Part shown: in pieces, positions 35,116 to 43,736 of the stretch | How the letters are laid out: the number at the start of each line of letters is the position of its first letter | How positions within the stretch are numbered: the first letter of the stretch is position 1 | Assembly: GCA_900543975.1 (NCBI GenBank) | Contig: UQTI01000002.1 | Span: 13,056-77,055 of the forward strand | Direction: 5' to 3' | Length of the DNA: 64,000 nt | Source of the DNA: an uncultured Prevotella sp. | GTDB lineage: Bacteria > Bacteroidota > Bacteroidia > Bacteroidales > Bacteroidaceae | Notes under the pieces: model-generated | Databases searched by the model: none | Seen by the model: only the letters and a program-made list of their open reading frames with translations | Told to the model about the DNA's origin: nothing | Program-made: the position numbers and the translations under genes

Positions 35116-36534
35116 CTATTTGGTGTAAAATTCAATAAGCTTTCTAAGCGCTCTTTGGCACACGGGGCAGAAATCGGGCGTTTGGTTTGAGCGCATGCGG
35201 CAGTCGTGAGTCGGTCTGTAGACCCCTTTCAGGCTGTAGCCGGCGCCTTCAAACACGCCGACCTTCTGAGCGTAACGTTTGGTGTCGGGTGTTGGCACGG
35301 GCGTGTTGCTGTCAATCATGTCCTGCCATTTTTTCTCAAACTGAGTGAGTGTTGTGAGGTTTGGCTCCCATGGTTCAACGTCGTGTGGATACATCGGAAT
35401 GGCCTCTTGCTCATAAGCATACTCGTCTCCCAGTCCGGCGAAGCTGTGCCCGAATTCGTGCACTACCACAGGCTTGAACATGGGGTGGTGGGCCATGGCG
35501 AGGTTGTAAGAGTTGAGAATGCCTCCGCCGCCATACTCGGACGTGTTCACTAACACAATGATGTGCTCGTAAGGAGTGCCTGCCAGCAGGTCGTGCATGG
35601 CCTTGAGGTTGAGGGTTGTGAGGTAACGGTCGCTGTAGAACGTGTCAAAGTGGCTGCCTAAGGCTGTGTTGCGCCATACGCCTTTTGACGGCTCGCTTGT
35701 GCCGCTCTCCTTTGAAGGTGCCTCCACGGCCACTACGTTGAAGCGGTCTTTCATACTTTTGAACGGCTCGTGTGCGAACAGGGCTTCGGTGGCTGCCTTC
35801 GCGTCTTTTATGAATGTAGTCATCTCGCTCGTTGTGTAACCCTCGGCAAGAAACGCGATGTTTATGCATCGCGAGGTATTGGCTGCTTGCACGAGCGTGG
35901 TGTAAGGTGTCACGTTGCTGAAGCCTATGTGACGGATCAGGATGTCAGATGGCACAACGGTGTGTGTGAGCGTTGTCGTCACCTCGCGTCGGTTGGAGCG
36001 CAGGTCAATGGTCACGTCAACGGTGTCTTTGGGCATGGGCACAAGAAACACGTTCTCAAAAGAGCGGTCTGTCGTCTTTGCCTCGTCGTAGGTAAGCCAT
36101 TCCTGAAAGAGGGTGGAGAACGAGTTGCGGTAGATAATGCGCTTTGTCTTATGGTCGCGCACGGTTATCTGTCCGTTTCCCTCCACAGGCAACTCTTCCA
36201 GATGATTGTGCTTGCCGTGCCATCGTGGCATGAGGTTCAGCTTGTCAACATAGATGTGCTGTCTTGAAGCGTTGCCGGCAAAGGTGTAGTCGATACGCAG
36301 CGTGCTGTCACAGAACCATTTGTGAAACTCTGACGCCTCGTTCTTGCCTTCCGTGTCTATGTTGAGGCTTTTGGTGGTGCAGGCCTCCGTGTTTGTTTTA
36401 ATCTCAACGTTCGTGTTGTCACGCAGATTATTTGCTTTGCCGGTGTTTACAAGGCAGAGCAAAGCGCCAATGATAATGGTTGTTCTTATCGTAAATTTAA
36501 AGTTGAAATATGTTTTTAATGCTCGCTTTTTCAT
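35116..36534 (-). CDS. Secreted M64-family metallopeptidase
   Basis: 472 residues. The N-terminal KRALK region and hydrophobic segment (TIIIGALLCLVNTGKA) form a signal peptide. The zinc-binding HEFGHSFAGLGDEY (about 345-358) identifies a M64 (IgA-peptidase-type) metalloprotease; IVLVNTSEYGGGG lies just before it, and a Cys-pair CPVCQ closes the chain. The N-terminal ~170 residues are a beta-rich domain found in such proteins. Probably a secreted or surface protease; substrate unknown. Confidence 0.9.
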   Translation of the reverse strand: MKKRALKTYFNFKFTIRTTIIIGALLCLVNTGKANNLRDNTNVEIKTNTEACTTKSLNIDTEGKNEASEFHKWFCDSTLRIDYTFAGNASRQHIYVDKLNLMPRWHGKHNHLEELPVEGNGQITVRDHKTKRIIYRNSFSTLFQEWLTYDEAKTTDRSFENVFLVPMPKDTVDVTIDLRSNRREVTTTLTHTVVPSDILIRHIGFSNVTPYTTLVQAANTSRCINIAFLAEGYTTSEMTTFIKDAKAATEALFAHEPFKSMKDRFNVVAVEAPSKESGTSEPSKGVWRNTALGSHFDTFYSDRYLTTLNLKAMHDLLAGTPYEHIIVLVNTSEYGGGGILNSYNLAMAHHPMFKPVVVHEFGHSFAGLGDEYAYEQEAIPMYPHDVEPWEPNLTTLTQFEKKWQDMIDSNTPVPTPDTKRYAQKVGVFEGAGYSLKGVYRPTHDCRMRSNQTPDFCPVCQRALRKLIEFYTK

Positions 36535-36635
36535 GCTTTGTAAGAATTTTGATTTTTTTTATTTCGATTTTTTTTTAAAATTGTTGCTCCAGCTGGTGCA
36601 GTCTTGATCTTTGGATTTTGCGCTGAGCGCAAAAC

Positions 36636-37031
36636 TCAAAACTCCTTCATTAGCTCCCGTATGTAAGGTCTCTCCCAATCGCTCTCATGGTGCCGTTCTT
36701 TTCCGTGAAGTAGAAGGTCAGCATCGAGCAATACCAAACCGTTGGCCCGGTTTTCGCGAGAGTCGCCACATTGAGCCTCAATGTCTTTGAGCACCTCTTT
36801 CACCTCGTCTGCTGATAGGGTGGTGAGAGCTGTGGCTATGCAGTTGGCAAACTTGTGTGGCGGTTCGCCGTTTCTCGTTTCACGGAACAGCTGACCTATG
36901 GGCTCTGTGAGCATGGTTCGCGAGAAATACACCTCTTTGAAGGTTCGTTCTACCAGCTTTTTAGCTTTTGTTATGTTGTCGGCGCAAGGCGAGTTGGAAC
37001 CCAACGCTATTATTATTCTCGTTTGTATCAT
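36636..37031 (-). CDS. HPPK (FolK)-like protein
   Basis: 131 residues. MIQTRIIIALGSN is the HPPK opening, ...PHKFANCIATALTT the middle and GLVLLDADLLLHG corresponds to the DxDLLL metal-binding motif. The total is shorter than E. coli FolK (159), and the typical PHP loop after the aspartates is not seen (HHESDWERPY instead). It may be a folate-pathway pyrophosphokinase or a relative. A small TTTTGCG-CTGAG-CGCAAAA hairpin follows at 36616. Confidence 0.75.
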   Translation of the reverse strand: MIQTRIIIALGSNSPCADNITKAKKLVERTFKEVYFSRTMLTEPIGQLFRETRNGEPPHKFANCIATALTTLSADEVKEVLKDIEAQCGDSRENRANGLVLLDADLLLHGKERHHESDWERPYIRELMKEF

Positions 37032-37092
37032 GTTACAAATGTACGAATATATTTTTATCCATACAAGTAATCACTTGAGATAAAGGCACAAA

Positions 37093-37122
37093 AAAACCGC
37101 CAGAACTAAGTTCCAGCGGTTA
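37093..37122 (-). terminator. Terminator after the small lipoprotein gene
   Basis: AACCGC-CA-GAAC-TAA-GTTC-CA-GCGGTT is symmetrical; on the minus strand eight T follow. Confidence 0.8.
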
Positions 37123-37175
37123 ATCTCTCATTTTTTCAGTTCGAGCTTAGCAGTTGTTCGCTGCTGAGTGGCTGA

Positions 37176-37343
37176 TTACTGCTGAGCAGCAGCTGTGTCC
37201 TGAGCAGCTGTGTCCTGAGCGGCTGTGTCGTTCAGAGCAACTGAGTCAGAATCGTTGTTAGCTGCGGGAGCAGCTGTTTTGTTACCACATGATGCGAATG
37301 AGATAGCTGCGATAGCTACGAACATTAAAACTAATTTCTTCAT
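37176..37343 (-). CDS. Small lipoprotein (55 aa) with AQDTA repeats
   Basis: 55 residues, too short for many callers. MKKLVLMFVAIAAISFASC is a lipoprotein signal peptide with lipobox FASC (Cys19). The mature part is Ala/Asp/Thr-rich and ends in two AAQDT repeats, encoded by a 15-bp tandem DNA repeat near 37190-37215. It has its own promoter and terminator, which suggests high expression. Family resemblance is to small abundant Bacteroidetes lipoproteins; function unknown. Confidence 0.82.
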   Translation of the reverse strand: MKKLVLMFVAIAAISFASCGNKTAAPAANNDSDSVALNDTAAQDTAAQDTAAAQQ

Positions 37344-37394
37344 TTTCTTTGCTTTTTAAATCTGTAAAACAATCATTTGTTTATTAAAACGTTG

Positions 37395-37402
37395 CAAAGG
37401 TA
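37395..37402 (-). promoter_or_regulatory. Predicted -7 box of the small lipoprotein gene
   Basis: Minus strand TACCTTTG, 52 bp upstream of the start. Confidence 0.55.
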
Positions 37403-37678
37403 AGTATTTTTTCAATACGGCGATAATGTTTTAAGACTTTTTTTTGCGTGTTTTTGTAACTTTTTTGTAAAGTATTGAAAATCAATAATATACAAAAGTA
37501 TAATAAATGTTAACGCACACAACACCCTTCCTCCTTTATCTTAAATTAACTCAAGTTTCTCGTTTCTTCAATATGTGAAACCGTTGACAAATGAACAATT
37601 GACGAGCTGGCAAGGAAATCAGAGCCTCTGTTTCGCATGTTTTTTCATGTTTTTCTTGTGTGTACGCCCAATTTCTAT

Positions 37679-37686
37679 TACCTTTG
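37679..37686 (+). promoter_or_regulatory. Predicted -7 box of mtaB
   Basis: TACCTTTG, with CTTG about 20 bases upstream. Confidence 0.55.
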
Positions 37687-37785
37687 TAGCAAGCTTTGAG
37701 TTCTTAGAACCTGCGTTGACGTGATGTTTCTGTGTGGTTGGCGGTCTCAAGCGGTAAACATTTTTATACCTATTTATATATAATA

Positions 37786-39162
37786 ATGATAGACAGTTCT
37801 GTTTTTCAAGGAAAGAAAGCAAGTTATTATACCCTCGGATGCAAGCTCAACTTCTCCGAAACCTCAACCTTTGGTCAAATGCTCCAACAGCTTGGCGTCA
37901 GCACGGCAGACGAAGACGAGAAAGCCGATATATGTCTTATAAACACCTGCTCCGTGACCGATGTGGCAGACCATAAATGCCGTCAGGCCATACACAAGAT
38001 GGTGCGCAAAAACCCCGGGGCGCTCATGGTCGTCACAGGTTGTTACGCCCAGCTTGAGCCCGCAAAGGTGAGCGCCATTGAAGGGGTTGACCTTGTGCTG
38101 GGATCTAACGAGAAGGCCAACCTCATACAGTTTCTTAATGACGCATGGATGGAGAAACAGGCTGCCGGCAAGGATAGCAGCGACGGCTTGCATCGCCATT
38201 TTTCCGTGAAGACCAAGGACATTCGCTCGTTCGCAAAATCGTGCTCCAGGGGCAACCGCACACGCTTCTTTTTGAAGGTGCAAGACGGCTGCGACCATTT
38301 CTGCACTTATTGCACCATACCCTTTGCCCGTGGCTTCTCGCGCAATGCTCCCATAAGCGAACTTGTGGAGCAGGCGCGTCAGGCTGCCGCTGAAGGTGGT
38401 AAGGAGATTGTGCTCACGGGTGTCAACATTGGCGACTTCGGCAAGACCACAGGCGAGAGCTTTCTTGACCTTGTCAAGGCGCTCGATGCCGTGGAGGGCG
38501 TGAAGCGTTACCGCATAAGCAGCATGGAGCCTGAGCTTCTGACCGATGAGGTTATAAGCTATTGCGCTTCAAGCCGTGCCTTCATGCCCCATTTCCACAT
38601 CCCTCTTCAAAGCGGTTCCGACGAGGTGTTGCGCCTCATGCACAGACGTTACGACAAGGCGCTCTTCGCCCACAAGATACAGCTTATAAAGGAGAAGATG
38701 CCCAATGCCTTTATCGGGGTAGACGTGATGGTGGGGTGCAGGGGCGAGAAGCCGGAGCTTTTTGACGAGTGTTACAGGTTTCTCGACGGGCTCGACGTTA
38801 CACAGCTACATGTCTTTCCCTACAGCGAGCGGCCGGGCACGGCGGCCTTGCGCATACCCTATGCTGTTGACGAGCAGGAGAAGAAGCGCCGCAGCAAGCT
38901 ACTGCTCGACATGAGCGACCGGAAGCTTCATGCTTTCTACGAGGCTCACATTGGTCACGACACGGAGGTGCTGTTCGAAAAGGCGACGAGGGGAAAAGCC
39001 ATGCACGGTTTCACACCCGACTATGTGCGGGTGGAGCTTCCTGCCCGTCTGGCCGACGAGAGTCTTGACAACATGATCGTCAAGGTAAGGCTCGCAGGCT
39101 TCAACGCCAAGCACGATGCGCTCATGGTGGATGACAGTGTGGCAATGGACGTTGTGGAATAA
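37786..39162 (+). CDS. mtaB: tRNA t6A37 methylthiotransferase
   Basis: 458 residues from ATG 37786. The UPF0004 domain has the three cluster Cys in YTLGCKLN, NTCSVTD and VTGCYAQ; the radical-SAM domain has CDHFCTYCTIPFARG (CxxxCxxC); a TRAM-like C-terminal part follows. It adds a methylthio group to t6A37 of tRNAs. CKLN and the lengths fit MtaB rather than MiaB or RimO. The glycosyltransferase gene follows after 52 bp. Confidence 0.93.
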   Translation: MIDSSVFQGKKASYYTLGCKLNFSETSTFGQMLQQLGVSTADEDEKADICLINTCSVTDVADHKCRQAIHKMVRKNPGALMVVTGCYAQLEPAKVSAIEGVDLVLGSNEKANLIQFLNDAWMEKQAAGKDSSDGLHRHFSVKTKDIRSFAKSCSRGNRTRFFLKVQDGCDHFCTYCTIPFARGFSRNAPISELVEQARQAAAEGGKEIVLTGVNIGDFGKTTGESFLDLVKALDAVEGVKRYRISSMEPELLTDEVISYCASSRAFMPHFHIPLQSGSDEVLRLMHRRYDKALFAHKIQLIKEKMPNAFIGVDVMVGCRGEKPELFDECYRFLDGLDVTQLHVFPYSERPGTAALRIPYAVDEQEKKRRSKLLLDMSDRKLHAFYEAHIGHDTEVLFEKATRGKAMHGFTPDYVRVELPARLADESLDNMIVKVRLAGFNAKHDALMVDDSVAMDVVE

Positions 39163-39214
39163 AAACTGCTGCATGCAAAAAACAACAAGTGGAAAAAACA
39201 TAAGAACAGACAAT

Positions 39215-40237
39215 ATGGACAGTAAAACCTCCATCGTTATTCTCAATTGGAACGGCAGCAACATGCTCAAGAAGTTTCTGCCGTCGGTTCTCGCATGCTC
39301 TGCCAACGCCGAGGTGGTGGTGGCAGACAACGCATCTACGGACGGCTCGCTCGACTTGCTGCGTAGCAGTTTTCCAGAGGTACGTCTCATTGTGCTCGAC
39401 CGCAACTATGGTTTTGCTGAGGGCTACAACAAGGCGCTCGAACAGGTTAAAGCACAATATTATGTGCTGCTCAACAGCGACGTGGAGGTGGGAGAGGGAT
39501 GGTTGCAACCCCTTGTGGCCTTCCTTGACAAACATGCCGATTACTGTGCCTGCCAGCCTAAGCTTCGGGCTTATCATGCGCCCGACAGCTTCGAATATGC
39601 CGGTGCCTCAGGCGGTTTCTTAGACCGCTACGGCTATCCGTTCTGCCGCGGACGGCTGTTCTCAACGGTTGAGAAAGACGAGGGTCAGTATGACACCATA
39701 ACCGATGTGTTGTGGGCCACGGGTGCCTGTCTGGTGATACGCAGCGATGACTACTGGCGTGCTGGCGGTCTCGATGCGCGGTTCTTCGCTCACAACGAGG
39801 AGATAGACCTGTGCTGGCGCCTTAGGCTTGCCGGGCGACGCATAGCCTGTGTGCCTGAGAGCACCGTGTGGCATGTGGGCGGCGGCACGTTGCCAAAGAG
39901 CAACCCCATGAAGACCTATCTCAACTTCCGCAACAACCTCACCATGCTCTATAAAAACCTGTCTGAGCAGGAGCTGAAAAAGGTCATGCGTGTAAGGCGT
40001 GTGCTCGATTATGTGGCTGCTCTTCAGATGCTTCTTACGGGAAAGCCGGGGGAAATGAAGGCGGTGATAAAGGCTCGCCGCGATTTTGCCAAGTGGAAGC
40101 CTCTTTTCCGTCAAGACCGACTGCTCATTCAGAACTCGCGGAAGGTTGACAGCATAGCAGAAATATATCCCGGTAGCCTTCTTGCCTGCTATTATCTGAG
40201 GGGCAAAAAGCTGTTTTCACAGCTCAAATGGGGGTAG
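39215..40237 (+). CDS. Family 2 glycosyltransferase
   Basis: 340 residues from ATG 39215. GT-A fold: SIVILNWNGSNMLKKFL, VVVADNASTDGSLDLL, LLNSDVEVGEGW with the DxD-type site, and the acceptor-side WATGACLVIR and EIDLCWRLRLAG. It resembles rhamnosyl-type transferases of polysaccharide synthesis. No export or membrane segment. It is probably co-transcribed with mtaB. Confidence 0.9.
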   Translation: MDSKTSIVILNWNGSNMLKKFLPSVLACSANAEVVVADNASTDGSLDLLRSSFPEVRLIVLDRNYGFAEGYNKALEQVKAQYYVLLNSDVEVGEGWLQPLVAFLDKHADYCACQPKLRAYHAPDSFEYAGASGGFLDRYGYPFCRGRLFSTVEKDEGQYDTITDVLWATGACLVIRSDDYWRAGGLDARFFAHNEEIDLCWRLRLAGRRIACVPESTVWHVGGGTLPKSNPMKTYLNFRNNLTMLYKNLSEQELKKVMRVRRVLDYVAALQMLLTGKPGEMKAVIKARRDFAKWKPLFRQDRLLIQNSRKVDSIAEIYPGSLLACYYLRGKKLFSQLKWG

Positions 40238-40357
40238 CCAGCTATATTTGCTTTCTGTCGAAGAATCAAGATATTTTTTATACAAAACGGTTATTGTAAA
40301 CATGTTAACGCTTTTTATACATACGAACTATTTCAGTTATTGGTCATAAAGATATTC

Positions 40358-40951
40358 TTAAATCATATTCACATCCACATAGCCGTGCATCACGGCGTAG
40401 ATGGTGAGGGCTGAGAGGTTGTGGATGTTGAGCTTGTCCATGATGTGTTTGCGGTGAGACACAACCGTGGAAAGGCTGATGCAGAGGGTGTTGGCTATCT
40501 CCTTGTTGGTCTTGCCGTAGGCTATGTGGGAGAGGACCTCTATCTCGCGTGAGCTTAGAAGCGTGGGGCTGTCGGAGACTGACGGCTGCAGGCTTTGCGG
40601 CGGCAGGTTGCGGCCGTGGGCGTGGGCATGCTGCTCAAGGATGAGAAGGTCTTTTATAAACTTGTCCTCGCTCTGGCTGGTGCAGAGGCTGTGGAAGCCA
40701 GTCAATTGGGTAGCATCGGAGGTGGAGGTGGTGAGCACGATGGTCTTGTGGCGATGTGTTGAGAAGAACGCCATGTCTTGAAGCACGATGGTGGTGTTGG
40801 CGAAGAAATGGAAATAGGTATCGGGGGCGTTGGCATGAAGCTCTGCCATGGTGCCGAAGGTGTCGATGTGCATCATGGGCATGACCGTCGACAGAATCTG
40901 CTTGAGACCTATGGCGGCAAGAATGTTGCCATCAATGATGGCCACTTTCAT
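40358..40951 (-). CDS. LuxR-type regulator with degenerate receiver domain
   Basis: 197 residues from ATG 40951; the open frame extends nine codons further to a TTG. The N-terminal ~110 resemble a response-regulator receiver (VAIIDGN opening) but the phosphoacceptor Asp position reads FANTTIVLQD, so phosphorylation is doubtful. The C-terminal domain is a LuxR/FixJ helix-turn-helix: LLSSREIEVLSHIAYGKTNKEIANTLCISLSTVVSHRKHIMDKL. It lies 55 bp after the hemerythrin-LuxR gene and shares its HTH type (both end in LTIYAV...VD), suggesting duplication. Confidence 0.85.
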   Translation of the reverse strand: MKVAIIDGNILAAIGLKQILSTVMPMMHIDTFGTMAELHANAPDTYFHFFANTTIVLQDMAFFSTHRHKTIVLTTSTSDATQLTGFHSLCTSQSEDKFIKDLLILEQHAHAHGRNLPPQSLQPSVSDSPTLLSSREIEVLSHIAYGKTNKEIANTLCISLSTVVSHRKHIMDKLNIHNLSALTIYAVMHGYVDVNMI

Positions 40952-41006
40952 TAACGGCTGTTTTCCTGTGGGTTGCAAAACGTGGAGAGTATTGGGTGAG
41001 AGTTTC

Positions 41007-41963
41007 TTAAAGCTTTACCATCGAGATGTCAACCAGATTATTCACGATGGCGTAGATGGTGAGGCCTGCCGCGCTGTGGATCTGCAGCTTGCGGGCTATG
41101 TTGCGGCGGTGGGTTATGACCGTGTTGGTCGATATGCAGAGGTGGTCGGCAATCTGCTTGTTTGACATTCCCTGCACGAGCGCCACGATGACCTCTTTCT
41201 CGCGTTCGCCAAGGAGCTCGCTGCCTTCGGCCGACTTCTGCAACATGCCTGATATCTTCATGCCTATGCCGCCTTTTCTGTTTTTTTCTTCTATCTGCCG
41301 TATGGCGGGTATGAAGAAATATTCTTCTACCTCGGCGTGCAGACGGAGCCAGTCTTCGTTGTTGTAGATGTCGTAGAGCGTGGCTGAGAGCTTGTTGTTG
41401 TGCAGACCGTCGGCAGGGAGATACTTGATGATGATGCTCTTGAGCTCGTAGAGCTTGTCGGTTTCCTGGCCGTGGTGCTTCGAGTAGGTGTCGATGTCGT
41501 AGGCAGGGTCAGGTGTGCCGTTCATGAGCTGCTCCACATAGGGGAAGACGTTTTTCTCCTCATACTTCATGTGTGAGGTTATGGAGTGGGAGTATTGGTC
41601 GTAGAGCTTCATGATGAGCTTTCCGAGGTTGTTGGTGGGGTCTATGGCGTCGTTGAGCTCTTTGCGTATGAAGGGCAGCTGAAAGCCGGTATAATAGTCG
41701 TGGCTTGCCTTGAGATAGCGCAGCAGGGTTGGCAGGGAGAGGTTCAGGGACGCGATGTCGGGCCGCTCGCCGTTTATGGTGTAGTTGACCACGGCAAGGA
41801 AGGTGGTGGTGTCGACCTGCTGCTCTTCGCACACCTGGCTGACGGTCTTGTCGCCGAAGCCGAGGCTTATGCCGAAGCATCCCAGGCTCTGCAACACGTT
41901 ATAGTTGTCCTTGATGAGGGTTATCATCTTGTCGTCGGCCTCATAAATTTTCTGCTGTCTCAT
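41007..41963 (-). CDS. Hemerythrin/Ric-like domain fused to LuxR helix-turn-helix
   Basis: 318 residues from ATG 41963. The N-terminal ~75 follow the DUF542/ScdA-N pattern (FGFGDKTVSQVCEEQQVDTTTF). Residues about 80-230 form a hemerythrin-like four-helix bundle with His/Glu ligands spread over KASHDYY, SHSITSHMKYEE, SKHHGQE and LRLHAEVEE. The C-terminal ~70 are a LuxR HTH (EREKEVIVALVQGMSNKQIADHLCISTNTVITHRRNIARKL). Ric/YtfE proteins bind a di-iron centre; here it probably senses oxygen or nitric oxide. Confidence 0.82.
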   Translation of the reverse strand: MRQQKIYEADDKMITLIKDNYNVLQSLGCFGISLGFGDKTVSQVCEEQQVDTTTFLAVVNYTINGERPDIASLNLSLPTLLRYLKASHDYYTGFQLPFIRKELNDAIDPTNNLGKLIMKLYDQYSHSITSHMKYEEKNVFPYVEQLMNGTPDPAYDIDTYSKHHGQETDKLYELKSIIIKYLPADGLHNNKLSATLYDIYNNEDWLRLHAEVEEYFFIPAIRQIEEKNRKGGIGMKISGMLQKSAEGSELLGEREKEVIVALVQGMSNKQIADHLCISTNTVITHRRNIARKLQIHSAAGLTIYAIVNNLVDISMVKL

Positions 41964-42000
41964 GTCTCGTGATGTTTCTTTGACGTTCGAAAAAAATATG

Positions 42001-42039
42001 CTCAAGTTTCCGCAAGTGAAAGACATGCGAAAACTTGAG
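42001..42039 (-). terminator. Terminator of pyk
   Basis: CTCAAGTTTCCGCA (42001-42014) pairs with TGCGAAAACTTGAG (42026-42039) with one mismatch; on the minus strand T7 follows. The arm contains the CTCAAGTTT word seen in other intergenic repeats. Confidence 0.75.
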
Positions 42040-42057
42040 ATAAATTAAAAACTGTTC

Positions 42058-43515
42058 TTATTTCTTTGTTCTGTCAACATGCTGCGGCAGATGGAACTCG
42101 TAAGAACGGTTGAACACCTGTTTCACCTTGTTGATCTCAAGGAAGGTCGTGCCGCCGCTCTCGCCGAAGCTGCCGCTGAGGTAGGCAATCTTGTCGTCGA
42201 GCTTGATGTAGCGCTTCATGTGCAGCATGCGGAGGGCTGCCATGAACATGTGCTCGGCTGTGGTGTGTTCCTTCTGGTAGATGGGTATGACGCCGAAGCT
42301 GAGGTTGAGCCAGCGTTGGGTCTTCTCACGGTAGCAGATGGCGAGCACAGGGCTGGGGCCTCTGAACGATGCGAGGTTGCGTGCTGTTTCGCCCGTCTCG
42401 CTGTCGGTAATGATGCCTGCCACGCCGAGCTTGCGTGTGGCCTCGATGGCTGCGTGGGCAAGAAACTCTTTCTGTGTGCAGCGCTCGTTCATGGGTATGT
42501 CCATGTTGAACAGCTTGGCACGGTCTTTCTCTGCCTGCTCGGCTATGGCTGCCATGGTCTGCACGGCTTCGAGCGGATATTTGCCCGATGCTGTCTCGCC
42601 GCTGAGCATGAGGGCGTCGGTATAAGAGTAGATGGCGTTGGCGATGTCGGTAACCTCGGCGCGTGTGGGGCGCGGGTTCTTGATCATGGTGTGGAGCATC
42701 TGCGTTGCCACGATCACGGGCTTGTGCTTCATGACACACTTGCGGATGATCTGGCGCTGGATGCCGGGAATCTGCTCTATGGGCACCTCTATGCCGAGGT
42801 CGCCACGGGCGATCATGATGCCGTAAGAGGCGTCTATGATCTCGTCAATGTTGTCGACGCCCTCCTGGTTCTCGATCTTTGAGATGATCTTGATGTCGCT
42901 ATGGTGCTCGTCAAGGATGTCTTGCACGGCCTTTACGTCGGCGGCAGAGCGCACGAACGAGTGGGCAATGAAGTCGATGTCTTGCTCTATGGCGAGCAGA
43001 ATGTTGTCGTGGTCTTTCTTCGTGATGGCCGGCAGGTCGATGTGCTCACCAGGCACGTTCACGCTCTTGTGGGCTCCGAGCACGCCGTCGTTCTGCACCT
43101 CGGCTATGACCATCGGGCCGTCGCAGCCTGTTACCTTCATGTCAATCTCGCCGTCGTCGAACAGGATGTCGTCGCCCACCTTCACGTCCTTGGCAAAGTC
43201 GGGGTACGACACGTTCAGAATGTCGTGGGTAGAGTCGATCTCGGGACGGCCGAAAATGCGCACGGTGTCGCCAGCCTTATATTCGATGGGTTCTTCCACG
43301 CCTGTTGTACGCACCTCGGGACCCTTGGTGTCGATCATGAGGGCGAGGTGTGGCGACACCTCACGCACGTTCTTTATGATGTTCTTTATGCCGTCGGGTG
43401 TGGCGTGGGCTGTGTTCATGCGCACCACGTTCACTCCGGCAAAGAACAACTTGCGGATGAACTCTTTATCACATTTTCTATCGCTAATTGAAGCAACGAT
43501 CTTGGTTTGTTTCAT
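42058..43515 (-). CDS. pyk: Pyruvate kinase
   Basis: 485 residues. MIDTKGPEVRT, the metal/ADP site MIARGDLGIEVP, substrate Thr region VIVATQML, and the signature ISKIENQEGV. It makes ATP and pyruvate from PEP in glycolysis. The promoter (TTTTGC ... TAACTTTG) lies inside the gap after tex, and the ~135-nt leader contains seven 12-bp repeats. A terminator follows. Confidence 0.97.
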   Translation of the reverse strand: MKQTKIVASISDRKCDKEFIRKLFFAGVNVVRMNTAHATPDGIKNIIKNVREVSPHLALMIDTKGPEVRTTGVEEPIEYKAGDTVRIFGRPEIDSTHDILNVSYPDFAKDVKVGDDILFDDGEIDMKVTGCDGPMVIAEVQNDGVLGAHKSVNVPGEHIDLPAITKKDHDNILLAIEQDIDFIAHSFVRSAADVKAVQDILDEHHSDIKIISKIENQEGVDNIDEIIDASYGIMIARGDLGIEVPIEQIPGIQRQIIRKCVMKHKPVIVATQMLHTMIKNPRPTRAEVTDIANAIYSYTDALMLSGETASGKYPLEAVQTMAAIAEQAEKDRAKLFNMDIPMNERCTQKEFLAHAAIEATRKLGVAGIITDSETGETARNLASFRGPSPVLAICYREKTQRWLNLSFGVIPIYQKEHTTAEHMFMAALRMLHMKRYIKLDDKIAYLSGSFGESGGTTFLEINKVKQVFNRSYEFHLPQHVDRTKK

Positions 43516-43551
43516 AGTTTTTATATCCTGACGCTAATTTAATTGTCTTTT

Positions 43552-43634
43552 TTGCGGTTTAAATTGCAGCTTAATTTACGCTTGAATTGCGGCTTGATTT
43601 GCAGCTTGAATTGCGGTTTAAATTGCAGTTTAAA
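43552..43634 (-). repeat. Seven tandem 12-bp repeats in the pyk leader
   Basis: Units TTGC(G/A)G(C/T)TT(A/G)A(A/T) start at 43552, 43564, 43576 (11 bases), 43587, 43599, 43611 and 43623. All lie downstream of the predicted start site and upstream of the pyk ATG, so they would be transcribed. Confidence 0.85.
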
Positions 43635-43655
43635 CAAAACTTACGTTTTCCTATG

Positions 43656-43685
43656 CAAAGTTATAGCTTTTATCCGAATTATGCA
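43656..43685 (-). promoter_or_regulatory. Predicted promoter of pyk
   Basis: Minus strand: TTTTG (near 43681-43685), 20-base spacer, TAACTTTG (43656-43663). Both boxes fit the Bacteroidetes pattern. Confidence 0.7.
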
Positions 43686-43736
43686 AAATTTTTTCGCAAT
43701 GTTCGTTATAGTTGCTGTTTACATCGTGTGGAAGCG

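Larger units (their letters stand above)
37344..37785. other. Intergenic region between divergent small-lipoprotein and mtaB genes
   Basis: It holds both promoters, a copy of the TTAACTCAAGTTTC repeat (37542-37562) and GTTGAC/TTGACGAG words at 37577-37612. No gene seen. Confidence 0.5.
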
